This document shows positions 49,301 to 61,824 of a stretch of 64,000 bases of DNA, piece by piece; the stretch's first letter is position 1; each line of letters begins with the position of its first letter. The translations under genes were made by a program, and so were the position numbers. Source of the stretch: Lumnitzera littorea (taxonomy: Eukaryota; Streptophyta; Magnoliopsida; Myrtales; Combretaceae). The notes beneath the pieces were generated by a model. That model was not told the DNA's origin. It did no database searches and saw only the letters and a program-made list of their open reading frames with translations. The stretch is taken from NCBI GenBank assembly GCA_024138015.1, contig JAMXBB010000002.1:9419183-9483182 (forward strand), written 5' to 3'.

Positions 49301-52300
49301 ATTTTAGTGTACTGACATGTCATTCTGGATCTGAGACTCAACACTTCGAAACTGAATTTGAATTCTCTCAGCAGCAGACTTCAAAACTTCAGAGGACTTA
49401 TTACGAGTTGCAGATTTCACCTTGCCTTTTAGCTTCTCTAAAGCCAGGCCAAGCAAACCAATGGCCCTGAAGTATTGACAACCAACCAAGCTTTTTATGA
49501 GTATAAGGTGATATAAACCTAAAGGACAGATTGTAAATCCTGGTTGCACCAATTGAATAGAATGGTTTGATGAAAGACCTTGTCATTCCATCCTCAGCAT
49601 TCTGTTCATCTTGTTCTTGCACCCAATCGCTTTCTCCAGTTCCTGTGCAATTTATTAAATGGACCATATCAGTTTAAGAGGTGAAAGACTGTTACTCGTA
49701 AAGAGCGAAAAAGAAAATGACATTAGGAGTCATGCCTCTGGGAGATGATGGGGAAGGAGTGCATTCGTTAGATTGATTGCCTCCGTAACTGTAGAATCTC
49801 TTTGTTCTGCGGAGCATAAATCTGGGCTTTTCACAAGTACCAGTTTTGTGGGAGAGTGTACTCTCTTTTCTGGGATCTAGACGTGTAAATAATATAATCA
49901 GAACTTCTTAGGTGAATGGGAAGAAAACAAGACAGAATCTAAGATAGAGAAGTCCCGCTAGGCATACCTACATATGAGGATTAGATCTTTTAGGTCAAGT
50001 TCAGCTGTAATATAGTCACTTGATAAAAAAATATTGGCAAAGCCACTATAAGAAACTAAATCATTTCTCCTCTAGAGATATAATTGTTTGTCAACTACAT
50101 AGTTTACAAGTGAATATTCTACTGATGGACAATGAAATTTTACAGGTGTGTGATTCAGCCTACTCATGCCAAAAGAACCAACAACATGACTATACAGAGA
50201 TGCTCTATCAGAGTAAACATGTGTATGTCCAAGTAGCAGTTCAACAGTTACAGTAGCCATAACTACCAAATCCAGATTAATATTTTCACATCATATGCTG
50301 ACTCTCCATTCAACACAAGTGGTTGAGATTAACAACTTAAAACCTAACATTATGTAAACCTCTCTTACTGAGATGGAATCTGTTCATGAAAATTTCAATA
50401 CCCTGATGTGCATCTAAATATATATGCTTGCAAAGAACTTCTTACCTTTTCCATAGTTCTCAGAATTTCTCCCATCAGACACAGACAAAAGTGGGCTTTC
50501 TTTGCCATCATTTTCCTTCATATGAAAATCTGGACTTATGAGAGGGGAATCTTGCAGGTCTCTGGGTCTATCCTGGAATTACAAATAAGGAAGACAAATT
50601 GTAGAAAAACAACATTGTTGAAGCATTTAATGTAGTATTGAACCCTTGATTAGACCATCACACAGTAAAGTAAAATAGGCTAATTAAATCAGGATACAAA
50701 GGGTTCAGACTGGAAGCTGTTTGCACCATGAAGATTTCTCGATCCCAAATTCCTAAAGCTGAAGTGGAAGCTTGAGACACCACCTTTGTTATGTATCCCA
50801 TCTGCAGATTCATGATCACCATCTCTTTGCTCCATCTCTGGGGAGGAGCAGGTGACAGGAGTCATTGGTTTAAATGTTGGACTCCCAGAATCATATTGAT
50901 CCAAAAACTTCTTAAAGGAGGAAGTTCCAATATCATCTGGTGGATCATTTTTTTCTGGCCATGCAGGAGTTGAAATTTCTTCATGTTTTTTCTGATCTAC
51001 CTTGCCTGTCCCCGGTTGATCAATGAATTCTTTCTGTACAGCAATTGTCTCTTGCTCAATCTTATTCTGGTTAATAAGAGAGGACAGGGTGTGTAAGCCT
51101 CCCATTTTTGAACCATGTGAAGATGATCTTTCAGCTGACACTGACTTTTCAGTCCTACCAGCAACCTGCCTAGTCTTATCTTCACTTTTATTAGACTGAA
51201 ATGTAATTTTCTGCGGTACAAGCCCAGAATTCTTAACCCCCAAAATTTTCTTCTTGGTAGAAGCTGAAGAAGCACCATGTCCTCTTCCACTCAAGCCTTC
51301 TTCAAAAGAGAAAATATTCTTCTGTCCGCATTTCTGTTTGCTTCTAGAAGCCACATGCACAGGTTTTTGTCTTTGCACTCTAGTTGAAGCTTTATTGCGT
51401 GTCAAAGCTCTAGTCACTGGCCTCCGATTTTCACAGCTAGGATTTTCTGAATCATTCTCTATTGTATCTGAATTTTGTCTAATTTTTCCAGTCAAACCTG
51501 ATGTGTGTTTTATCTTCTGCTTAGACTCCACTGCAGTGCCACCAGGATCCACAGGCTGAGAGATTGGTTTCTCTCTGTTTGGTGAAGAAACAGTCCCCAG
51601 CAACTCCCAGAGCTTCATCCTCAAAGCTTCACTTTGTGCCTTCACTTTATTTTCATTCTTGTCACCCATTGGCTGCCTTTCTGTCCCAAAGACTTGCTCA
51701 GTTGCAGAATTAGATTTATCTATTCTCTCACTTTTATCGTTTTTCTCTCCATTACTATTATGTCCAATGTCATCGAACCTTTTCTGGGTAGCATCATTCC
51801 TCTCTGAAATTGAGGTCTGAATGGGAAAAAATTGAACTTCATTGGCTGTGGATATATCCTTTAGTCCATTGTGTTTGTTGCACAAACCACTCTTCTGCTT
51901 AGTTCCAGCAACTTCTGCATAAACACTGGCTTCTGGAGCTGGTGATAACTGGTGCACAGACTTTTTTTGTTAGCCATGGGGAGCCCTCCTGCTCGGAAGG
52001 TGCTGTTTCCTTCCTTTTGGTGGTAACTGTCTCTCCTCCAGCAACATCCTTTTTCTTGGACTTTGCATCTGTGGAAGCTGCCAACCCTAGGTTATCTTTA
52101 TCTAAGATTCCTGATCTTCTCTTTGCTGATGAATCTAGTGTTATCCCAATTGAAATTTTTCTCTGTTGGCTGCACACATGGCGGATGCTGTTGAAACTGG
52201 GACAATCGCTAATCTGATCCTGTTTCATGATTATGCAGCACATGAAAAATCCAGTACAGAGATATACTGTATAACTCGTTAATCAAATTTTACATAACAT

Positions 52301-52639
52301 GAAATTAATTAAAATTAACCACCATGAAAGGTCAGGGAATGAAACATTAATCACGGAAAATATATTCAGTGAAGAAAACTGCCATGAATGTAGTGAGCCC
52401 AACAAAAAACTATGTAGCAAAGGCAAATCCGATAAAATGTCTCCCATTATCAACAATAAAACAACCTACATCAATGAGAGTCCATGAAGTGAAAAATTTA
52501 AATCAAGCTTTACTATAACCCAACAATTCCAAGCTCTTAAAAAGGAAAGAGAACTACATAGAAAATCGGTCTGGAGAACTATAAGCGACAGCCAGAAATG
52601 CCATTTACTTACATTCCCTAAAAAATAGTCTGTCTCCAT
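46349..52639 (-). CDS. ASY3: Meiotic chromosome axis protein ASY3, with a frameshift in exon 2
   Basis: ASY3 is a coiled-coil component of the meiotic chromosome axis, the plant counterpart of yeast Red1. It acts with ASY1 in synapsis and crossover formation. Ten coding exons were placed on the minus strand: 52613-52639, 50698-52219, 50446-50572, 49736-49876, 49579-49642, 49317-49466, 49179-49237, 48731-48865, 47121-47212, 46349-46414. All junction phases agree and the sum is about 793 codons, the family's usual length. Family-like blocks are SQQRKISIGITLDS near the N-terminus, LRMKLWELLG, RRPVTRAL and FSFEEGL in the middle, and a coiled coil from about residue 627 (GLLGLALEKLKGKVKSA, HERFMKEISQHLQD) to the end AIAECLQGGI. 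Exon 2 is 1522 nt, one base over a multiple of three. The extra base is in the seven-A run (plus 51962-51968), so the frame as given breaks near residue 95. Introns after exons 4 and 9 begin GC. Confidence 0.92.
46647..46710. repeat. Two-copy 32-bp tandem repeat in the last ASY3 intron
   Basis: TAAGTTTGTGTAGCACTT... occurs twice back to back (46647-46678 and 46679-46710) with three substitutions. It abuts a transposon-like remnant at 46711-46860. Confidence 0.8.
46711..46860 (-). mobile_element. Possible retroposon remnant in the last ASY3 intron
   Basis: On the minus strand the block GATTTAGCATGGTAACGGTG, AGGAGGTCATGAATTTCAAT, then TAGGTCCACTTGGTGGGCTT resembles a tRNA-like head (a degenerate B box at the TTCAAT part) followed by a conserved body, as in dispersed plant retroposons. 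No target duplication was defined, so the class is uncertain. Confidence 0.35.
48646..48720. repeat. 29-bp tandem repeat next to the exon 8 donor of ASY3
   Basis: About 2.5 copies of a 29-bp unit containing AAAAGTGAAGAAATTTTCTT and TTGGCAAAC, ending about 10 bp downstream (in gene sense) of the exon 8 donor at 48730. The last copy is degenerate. Confidence 0.85.
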
Positions 52640-53632
52640 ATCTGCAACTTACTGAAGGCGGGGTGTTGCCTGCATTAGACTGCTAAACCTGAGGAGTAAT
52701 GGAAAACAAAAATAAACATGCATGAGCACACCTAATCTCAAAATATCAAGAAGTACCGTGCAAATCTCAGCTTTAAAACAAAGGTATTCACGATTACTAA
52801 ATAATCGAAGAATCCATTCAGCATAAACAACACATTTTCAATAGCTTGATTGTTTATCTATCTTCGATTTTACCATTGTCAACTCTCCCATCGAACACAT
52901 CTATGAGCAACTTTAGACAACTATGCTCACACAATATCTCCTGAATACTAAAATTAACTCTCTGTCTACAGTCATATGATCCCAAGCAGGATCTAATTAA
53001 CACGTTTTTGAGTCCCATGCAACCTCATGATTCAAGCACATACATGAATAACATCCCTTGACTATTATCTCTCGACCTCTCTCCTTAACCTCGCTACCTA
53101 TTCACACTCGCTTACAATCACCAAATCCAAGTCAAGAATCAAGACACAAATGTATCGATTCACAGATGTTCGGTTATAACAAGGAATCTTCAAATCTTCG
53201 AGTATCATTCAGTAATGAATATATAGCCAAATGAAATAAAAAAAAATCATAATCTCCCTCCTAAACATCTCAGTTATTTGTTCCATAATCACGCCAATTC
53301 GAGCCGAGAATCACAACTAGAATATATGTATCTATGTTAGCTCACTGTTTAGTAATACAAATTTTGAAACCTCGAACTTCATTCAACAACAAACACATTC
53401 TAATCAAATGAAAAGAAAAAAAAAATGATCGGTTACTAAAAAAATGATATCAGAACAATCATCGCGGAATGAACTACGTGAAATTCAAAATGAAAAACAG
53501 ATAATTTAGGACTACCGAAGTGATTGATGTATATGCTTACAGATTCTTGAGCTAGTGCTGAATGGATCAACGTGGTTCAGAGAGCAAAAATTAAATCACG
53601 ATGACCTTCGAGACCATGCGTATATGCAGTAT

Positions 53633-53663
<31 letters not shown>
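52640..53663 (-). promoter_or_regulatory. ASY3 5' UTR, likely 5' UTR intron and promoter-proximal region
   Basis: A good donor (GTAAGC in gene sense) lies at about 53540, and acceptor-like CAG sites lie at about 52670-52700, just upstream of the ATG. A leader intron of about 850 bp is therefore likely. Upstream is a (CT)n run in gene sense (plus GA repeat 53638-53663), a common pyrimidine-patch element of plant core promoters. Transcript ends cannot be seen. Confidence 0.4.
53638..53663. repeat. (GA)n microsatellite upstream of ASY3
   Basis: About 13 GA units; in gene orientation a CT tract in the probable 5' UTR or core promoter. Confidence 0.85.
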
Positions 53664-54823
53664 CGGGAAATAGAAAAGTGCATGAGTTTTGTGTGAGCCG
53701 TAACGGGCTCTTCAAAACTAAAATATTCGGTAGTGCGCAGTGCGCACCGGGAGCGTAGATCGACACGTGGTCAAATGGGATTCGTCCTACAGATTGCAGC
53801 ACGAGGATGTTGATTTTTTTTTTTCAAATAAATTATAATTTTCTGGCCAAAAAATAATTATAAATCCATAGTTTAATGTCGCTTCCATGCTGTTTGCTTT
53901 TGCCCAATAAATGATATAGCAATAACAAAGGACGCACCTATTTATCTCAGTTGTCACTCGTTTTATTGATATAGTTTAAGAAAATTAATTATAAAATTGA
54001 TAGCTATATATATTAATTATACATATGTAGTATAATATATATACATATGTTAAATTGTTTACTAAGGCACAAATATACATTATGTAAATTTACAACTCCT
54101 GTGTCCATTTATTTTAGATATTATGCTGTATATATATAATACAAGTGGATGTCGTATCCATTGTGCATATGTAAGTTTAATAATATTAAATACTTAAAAT
54201 ATTAATATCATGATAAAATTATATTGTTAATTAAATGTAATACATATTGGAAATATGAAAAAAAAAATTAAAATGTTCAACATATAGATATTTACTAAAG
54301 AAAATTTTCATCATCTTAAAAAATTACATAAATGTATTAATAGATAATATAAATGTATTAATAAAAAAGGGTACGTATGAGCAAAAGAAATGAGACTTAG
54401 TGATGAGTGTATTGAGAGTTCTATAGATTTGTCTAAGTAAATATATATAAATCCATATCGAACGTAACGGTTACATTGATATTATTAGAGCTATGTAGGA
54501 GAGATTTAAGAAAAATAATGGTAAATATGGAAAGAGAGAAATGTTAATGAAAATAGAGAAGGAAAAGTACGAGGAAAGAAACTTGAGTAAGTTGATAAAT
54601 ATATTTGTTTTATAAGATATTTTATAATTTTAAGAATATAATTAGTGTTGATTTTTTTACTATATATTATTAGATTCAGACCTAAACAGTAATTTTCAAA
54701 AGTAGCGGTTACATAAAACTCTTAATGCTTTAATAATATATTAGCTGTCATGTACTCACATTACGTGTGCAAAAATTATTTTTTTTCACAACTAATAAAA
54801 ATAAAACATATGTTTATTTTAAA
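53664..54823. other. AT-rich intergenic DNA
   Basis: No gene supported. About 54540-54785 shows similarity in direct orientation to about 57940-58180, on the other side of the family-A LTR. Confidence 0.45.
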
Positions 54824-54828
54824 CTTAT

Positions 54829-57721
54829 TGTTATGCCTTGAAGTGGAGAAGTCTCAATAGTCTCGCCATGTTAACCAAATTATGATAGTAACTAATCTCA
54901 CAATACTTCTCATAAATAAGATTTACACAAGACATCAATGATACATTGCTTTGAAGTAAACAACTCGTTCATAATTATAAACAAAATTTATAATTATAAT
55001 TAAAAATTTGAAGTCGTATTTATATAAAGACACTTATGTTGTCTTACAATCATATGACATAGTTTGATAAGTAAGTTATTACAAGACCGATACATAAACC
55101 TAAGAGTGCTAATAAAACACTAAAGAACTCGGTTGTTCAGCCAGTTAATTCTCACTCTCCCAAGGTACATGAAAAAGATATTAACCTCATAATAGTTATA
55201 TCACAGCGTGTTAATCGAAACTTATAAGAAAATCTATAAAAGTATGAGTAACTAACAACTTAGTAAGTCGAGATCGATACTTAAGAATGGATAACAAAAA
55301 CAAATAAGGTTTTCAAACAAATAATTATATGCAATGCAATACGCAAATACTATCACATAATATAGTACAGTCCATTGTGAAATTAGAGTAATTTCATCAA
55401 CTTTAATCTAGGTTGAACAGTTTCGATTTTATACGATAACTTATAGCTAAACCCAGGTTTATACGATGGAGACACTGCTCCTTCCATAACTATCCTTTTA
55501 ACCAGTACCCTTATCCTTATCGTAACATCTTCTTCTGTCACTTAGTTTAACTAAAGATGAAGAAAATACTATTATGTTATTTAGCGCTATATTTTTAGAA
55601 GGTGTCCATATTTGGTTAGAGAATCATAATAGTCCCCTGACGGATTGTAATGCATGTTCAATTAAGGTATTAAAGTTGATTAAAATTAAGTTCGGTTTAA
55701 GGTAACCAACAATCTCACTTCACTTAATTTACAATAAACCACCAAAACATAACGTCAGTTTTCAACAAATAATCAGATACACATAAACACATGTACATAT
55801 AATTACTTATAAGTATAATCATATATAATCTTAAGCTTCTGAATACTTTAATATAGTACTTTAAAATATAGTAATGTATTGAACCTAACTTACCTGGAAT
55901 TTTCAGTTTACTCACCCAATTTGCTATATGTCAACTTATCTTCGCATGTTCTATAGTATAAATGCTCTTTTAGTATCTATATCGTTATGACATATAGGTT
56001 TTAAGTTTTGATTTGACTCAAATTTCTAAATATATATACTATTTATTACCAATTCATTTTTGGTTAATTTTTTAATTAGTTTTCAAATCCATTTCCGATC
56101 TAAATTCTAATTCAGTTTTCAATTACAGTGTTATATGTGAACCTTAAGAACTCATTTCGAACCATAATGTGAAATTAATCACATTTTGTTCAAGTATCCT
56201 AAATATTATATTTAACCCCTAACTAGTATTCTAATCCATACAATATAATATAATCATAATTTAATTACCGAATTTACTCTTGATATAAGAAGAATTTACA
56301 TTTTTCATATAATTATCTAAATTTAAGTTCCATATAAGATTTATTGTGTTTTACTACTATTACTATATTGTCAAATTTAACCTAATATTTTATACTTATT
56401 ACATTTCCAATTTTACATATTATTAATTTATATACATACGCTACATAATACATACAATAATTACACCTAACGCTTTAAATACTATAAATATCATGCTTAA
56501 TTAGAAATTAACATCCTAAAATAGCTAATTATACACTAAGTTAATAATTATCTATTTAATTACTAGATTAATTCAAAATCACACATTTTGTATATAATTT
56601 TAAGGCCTAAAAATTATTTAAAATTTTTAAAAATAAATTTCTAAAAAATCTATACATAACACTGTTTTAAATACTTTAAATAACTAATACAAAAATTTTT
56701 AACTCAAAATTACATTATTAAGATTATTCATTTCTAAATCGAAAAATACTTAAGTTTGAAGATTTTTTAAGCATTATACATTTTGAGATATAAATTTGTC
56801 AAACTAATATTTTTCTCTAAATCTACATACATAGAAAAATTTCAGAATACTAAATTTTATAATTTTCTAAATACATTTAATATTTTTACAAAATTAGGTT
56901 AGAAATTAGATTCACCTGTATGATTAGGTTTCAACCAACAATGGTAGCTCTAAGTGTGTCAATTGGCTTAGGCAATAGTGGAGGTCATTCATTTTCAAGT
57001 GATCATTGGGTCAAGAATCTTTTTATATGCTTTAATTGCATAGTTTTTTTTAATATATTTTTGTATATATTCTTGCTTCTCTTTCTTTGGTTTCTCTCTA
57101 GTTTTTTTAACTCCCCAACTAACTAAAATAAGGGATAGTGATAAGTTTTCGAATTTATAAGATTGATTTAGGTTTTTCTTTTAATTTTTACTTGCCACAT
57201 GTTCTCTAAATCATTTTTCTTTTACTTTTTAGTTGGTCTAATTTAATTTATTAATTTTTCTTCCTACTCTCCAGCATGTCATGACTTGATTATAGACGTT
57301 TTCATATTTTTTCTTTGTTTTTTTTATTAATTTTCTTTCATTATTTATTATTATTTTAGTATATTTCAGATATTTTAAGTAATTTCAAGTATTTTTAACC
57401 ACATATAAATACACATATAGCATAAATAAGTACTCAAAATATTATTTACATTATTTCATGATTTTTAGTGTACATATGATTTATTTTTATCGATTTGTTA
57501 GTTATCAAAATTTATTTTATGTATTTTCAGTAAATAACAAATAATATACATATAATTCAATATTATAATATTATATTATTTATTTTCTTAAATTCAAACT
57601 CACAAAATCATTATTACTAATATTTTTAATTTTGTTATACAATTTAGACTTAATTGAATACTTTATCTTATTGCACTAAATTTTACATATCAACTATGAA
57701 CTTTTAGTTGTAGGGTTTATA
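54829..57721 (+). mobile_element. Solo LTR, family A copy 2
   Basis: 2.89 kb, collinear and in the same orientation as 12987-16110. It starts TGTTATGCCTTGAAG (against TGTCACACCC in copy 1) and ends GGTTTATA (CA decayed to TA). Perfect 5-bp target duplications CTTAT lie at 54824-54828 and 57722-57726. Shared blocks include TTAGTAAGTCGAGATCGA and GGAGACACTGCTCCTTC. No internal domains, so a solo LTR. Confidence 0.88.
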
Positions 57722-57726
57722 CTTAT

Positions 57727-58850
57727 AATAAAATACTTTTTATTTTCTATTACAAATTTTGTTTCTAACAATGACTTATTTCTAAAAATCATGGGGTAAT
57801 TGGAGAAATCATCACAATTGTAAAAAAAAATAGATGTATTAGAAATTGTGAGAACGAAGAAATAAGAAAATGAGAGAAAGAGAAAAGGGAGATAGAAGAA
57901 TGTAGAAGATGGTTTCAAAATGCAAGAGAGAAAAATTGGGTCTGGGACAAAGAAAATATAGGAAAAAAAGTATTTAAAATATATTGTATATTAATGAATT
58001 GATAAATATATTAATTTTATATTTTTCACGATCTAATTTATTGTTAGTTTTGTTGTTATATATATTTAGATTGATAATTAAATTGTAATTTAGAAAATGA
58101 GGGTTACTTAAAGTCTTTATGGCTTTAATAATTAATTAGTGGATGATGTATCATATTACGTATGCAAAAAATATTAAAAAAATTTGGACTCCGTAATACA
58201 GAAGAACTCTAATAATATGTATTAGTAAATATAATAAAATTTTTTAAAAAATGCCCTTATTATGTGTAAATATATTTACTAGTTGATTGCAAGTTATTAA
58301 TTATAAGTAGTTAAGAAGAGATTTTCCCTTTATTATAATAGATATATAAATAAAGAATATATACGTATAGTCTATTATACATATGTATTATGTATTAACT
58401 CTGAAATTGTATTATCACGTCATAATGAAAATGTTAATCGGATCATATATTAAAATTGTTAATTCATTTTGCTTATAGTTGGATATCTTGCAATTTAGTC
58501 TGTATGCGAGTATTGTTTTGATATGCAAGTGTGGGATTCAGATTGTTTGTTGAGCGAGAGAAAAATAACACAAACGAAGGATGAAAGTGAAAGACCAATT
58601 GTGATCGAAAGGAAAAAAAATAAAAAAATAAAAACTTTTACAATCGGCTACCGGTAAATATGGATTAAAACTATAAAAAGGCTAAGATGTATTTTAAATA
58701 AATTAAAACTTTATAGGATGGAACCATAGTCAAGGTAAATTGAGCTATAAACACTTATCAATATAACCTTAAATTTCTGAAGGTGTAACATTATTATTTT
58801 TTTAACTACAAAATAACTAAATCCTAATTAGCACAGTTCATTTAATTGGC
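57727..58850. other. AT-rich intergenic DNA
   Basis: No gene supported. Contains the right copy of a direct repeat shared with 54540-54785. Confidence 0.45.
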
Positions 58851-59159
58851 CTCCTAGAAATTTTTTTTTTTTTTTTCACTTATGAAAAGAAAGAAATTTT
58901 CTCCCTATGTTAATGAAGGCAAAATTTTTTTTCCATGTATTATCTCCATTTTCACTTCCGATTGATTGGTTGGCGAAATGCCAAATTCTGGTAAGCAGAA
59001 GTGAAAATGTAAAATATCCGTCTGAGCACGTAATCTCCTTCCAGATAACCCAACCCTCACCCACAGTGTCATGTCATCTGCTTGACCAAACATAAGTCTC
59101 GTCACCAAACACAGCATTCAACTCTCTCTGTCTCTCTGTCTCTCTCTCTCACCAATTCC
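58851..59159 (+). promoter_or_regulatory. PPOX1 promoter-proximal region and 5' UTR
   Basis: GC content rises after the poly-T run at 58860. An ACGT core (GAGCACGTAATC, about 59023) could bind bZIP or bHLH factors, and a CT-rich tract at 59122-59150 just before the ATG is a typical plant pyrimidine-patch leader. The transcription start is not determinable. Confidence 0.4.
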
Positions 59160-61824
59160 ATGGCCACCCTCAAACCCACATCCATAATCCGCCCATTCCC
59201 TCACTCCTGTCACAGGCCCAACCCTCGCATTAGAACAATCCGTTGCTCAGTCGCGGAGGGACCCACAATCTCTTCTTCAAAACCCTCCCTCAGCGGCGGA
59301 GACACCGTGGATTGCGCTGTAATTGGCGGAGGAATCAGCGGCCTGTGTATCGCACAAGCTCTTGCCACGAAGCACAAGGACATATCTCCCAATGTGATCG
59401 TGACGGAGGCAAGAGACCGGGTTGGTGGGAATGTTACGACGTTGGAGAGGGATGGGTATCTGTGGGAAGAAGGTCCCAATAGTTTTCAACCGTCCGATTC
59501 TATTCTCACTATGGTGGTATGCTTTAAATTTTGGGTTCTGATAACGAGTGCTCGGTCCACTGTTCAGTTTCCATTTCACCATTGTCATTTTTCCTTTTAA
59601 TTTGTCTTTCGAAATCGCAGACAAACTGGAATTCAGTTGTAAATATTGTGTTATTGTTAGCTTGTGATGTTAAATGATGGACTGTATACGCAATAACGCC
59701 AACATGAGCATTGTTAATAAACAAACTGGCTATGTTTCTAATGCAGTGATGGGAACCGACAGGATTATAAAATCTACGAATGATTATTTGCAATGCGAAA
59801 TCGAGTTTATGTATTTTGTACGCTGGTAGTTGACACGAAATTAAACACGAGCACAACTAGCAAGGACTTCCAGCTAAAAAAAAAAAAAAGGGATGTGTTA
59901 TTTATTTGACTGATATTTAACTGCCTTTTAGCTGTTTAATGATGTTTAGATTGGATTGAGTATTTCAACTGCTTCTGTAAAATGGCATTTTTTTCCTCCG
60001 CTATTCAGGTTTCATTCTGTGTCAAGTTCATATCAGATTGACAAGTTAAAACATTGTAGATAGTTGTTCTGTCCTGTAATTTTATGAGGTTTTTATATGT
60101 ATACCGATCTGCATTTAACTTAATCACATAAAGATGAATTGCATAAAAATAATTACATATTTGCCAATGCTAAATTGCATATGGAACGTGCAATTTTAGC
60201 TTTTACATGTATGTTGCAATCCAGAGATGCAACACCTATAGTTATATATATGAATTGCATTGCTGTGGCTGCCATTTCTCCGCTGTGGCTGTCTGTGTTC
60301 GGAGCAGAGAAGAACCAAGCCCAAAAATAAAAGCACAATTCACTCACGCCAGGCATGTTGAAGCAACAGAGTGCATCTTACCACTAGGCCAATGGCCTTC
60401 AACCTGATTTGGCAGTAAAATTGCAATCTTTATATGTGATATAGCAATGTAGACAAATATTAAAGTTGCATTCCATATATGCGACATACTAAGTAATTTA
60501 TAAATCACATCTTAGAGATATGACTTAGCTACTGTACTTATGTAAATAAAATTATCTCATTTATATTTATGTATTTTTTTTTTTCTGTAGGAATGGTAGA
60601 TGTGTTTTGCCGGTAATTTTATCAACTCATCTCATATTCTGGTCATGGTGCTTTCATTGTCACCTGTCTAATGGTTTTCAATATGAAATTGGATTGGATA
60701 CAAGTATAACTACTGTGTTCTGTGGAAAATTACCATTCCTAGGCATTGGTTTGTATATTGTTTTCCTTCCATCGTCTCAGTTTCAGGATTTAGCTCTGTA
60801 GATTGTGGTTCCAAGTTACTTGTGTTATTATGTTACTGCATGCCTGGTATTAAAGCGTGTCTCTATAATTTTCCTCATTGGAAACTATTCACAATTAGTA
60901 CATCCTTGTTGATTCTTAGAATAGGTTTGATTTTGATCAAAGGCAGTAGTGTAACAGGATTGGAATAACAGCATGTAATGGGATATGCTTAGCCAACTGC
61001 TCCAAAAGTTCAGTTTGTAGCAGTAGTTGTGGTATTTATTGTTTACTCACAGATTATATTGGGCTATATATGAATGAAATGGAAACAAGGACTGATGCTC
61101 ATTTCTGGGATTGCCCAGCTTGACACTGGTTCTTTCCCAGTGCTACACCAATCTACTGCGGATGCTAATTGCTGTGGAACTTTCTTTGCTGTTAAGTTCA
61201 TATTGGTATACTTAGGAGGGAAGTCTTTTCTGAATACATTTTATACCAGATAATTTTTGTGCGAAGTACATGCATAATATACAATACAAGGTTGAATTCC
61301 CATGCAAGAAGGATTCAGCTAGAGTCATCATGACATCATCTTTGTTACTGTTTGGTTGTTGCTTTGTGCTAAAAGACAGTAATGGGGTATTGCTGCTGTT
61401 GCAGGTGGACAGTGGTTTGAAAGATGATCTTGTTTTGGGAGACCCCAATGCCCCTCGATTTGTACTGTGGAATGGAAAACTTAGGCCTGTGCCATCTAAG
61501 CCAACTGATCTGCCCTTCTTTGATTTGATGAGCATTGGTGGCAAACTAAGGGCTGGATTTGGTGCACTAGGCATTCGACCTCCCCCACCAGTGTGTTCTC
61601 TCTTCTCTGAACATTGACAATTCTTTCAACTACTAATTTTTCTCATCTGCAAATACATTTAAGATTATTCAAACATACATGTGTATATTTTTCTTAAACT
61701 AGGTTTTCTCACATCTCAAGTATTTGACAAAGGTGACAGGGTTTTGAGGAATCAGTTGAAGAGTTTGTGCGGAGGAACCTCGGCGCTGAGGTCTTTGAAC
61801 GCTTGATAGAGCCATTCTGTTCAG
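59160..61824 (+). CDS. PPOX1: Protoporphyrinogen oxidase, chloroplastic, 5' three exons (partial)
   Basis: The enzyme oxidises protoporphyrinogen IX to protoporphyrin IX, the last step shared by chlorophyll and haem synthesis, on plastid membranes. Exon 1 (59160-59516, 119 codons) encodes a Ser/Arg/Pro-rich transit peptide (about residues 1-48), the FAD-binding Rossmann motif VIGGGISGLCIAQAL (residues 54-68) and TEARDRVGGNV. Exon 2 (61405-61590) encodes VDSGLKDDLVLGDP and LPFFDLMSIGGKLRAGFGAL. Exon 3 (61740-61824) encodes EESVEEFVRRNLGAEVFERL and ends in phase 1. All introns are GT-AG. Start: the ATG after the CT-rich leader, giving a normal transit peptide. The sequence matches the plastid (type 1) isoform. 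The remaining exons must lie beyond the window, past a retrotransposon that begins 163 bp into intron 3. Confidence 0.95.
60240..60400 (-). mobile_element. Probable SINE remnant in PPOX1 intron 1
   Basis: The minus strand reads TTGGCCTAGTGGTAAG (60377-60392), a tRNA-type A box. About 30 bp on, GTGAGTGAATTGTGC resembles a B box with a small deletion. The body then runs to an A-rich stretch (minus strand T-rich near 60325). No clear target duplication was found. Confidence 0.4.

Noticed and set aside
59210..59624. Minus- and plus-strand frames of 79-115 codons over PPOX1 exon 1
   Set aside because: They are shadows of exon 1, which carries the FAD-binding motif in the accepted frame.
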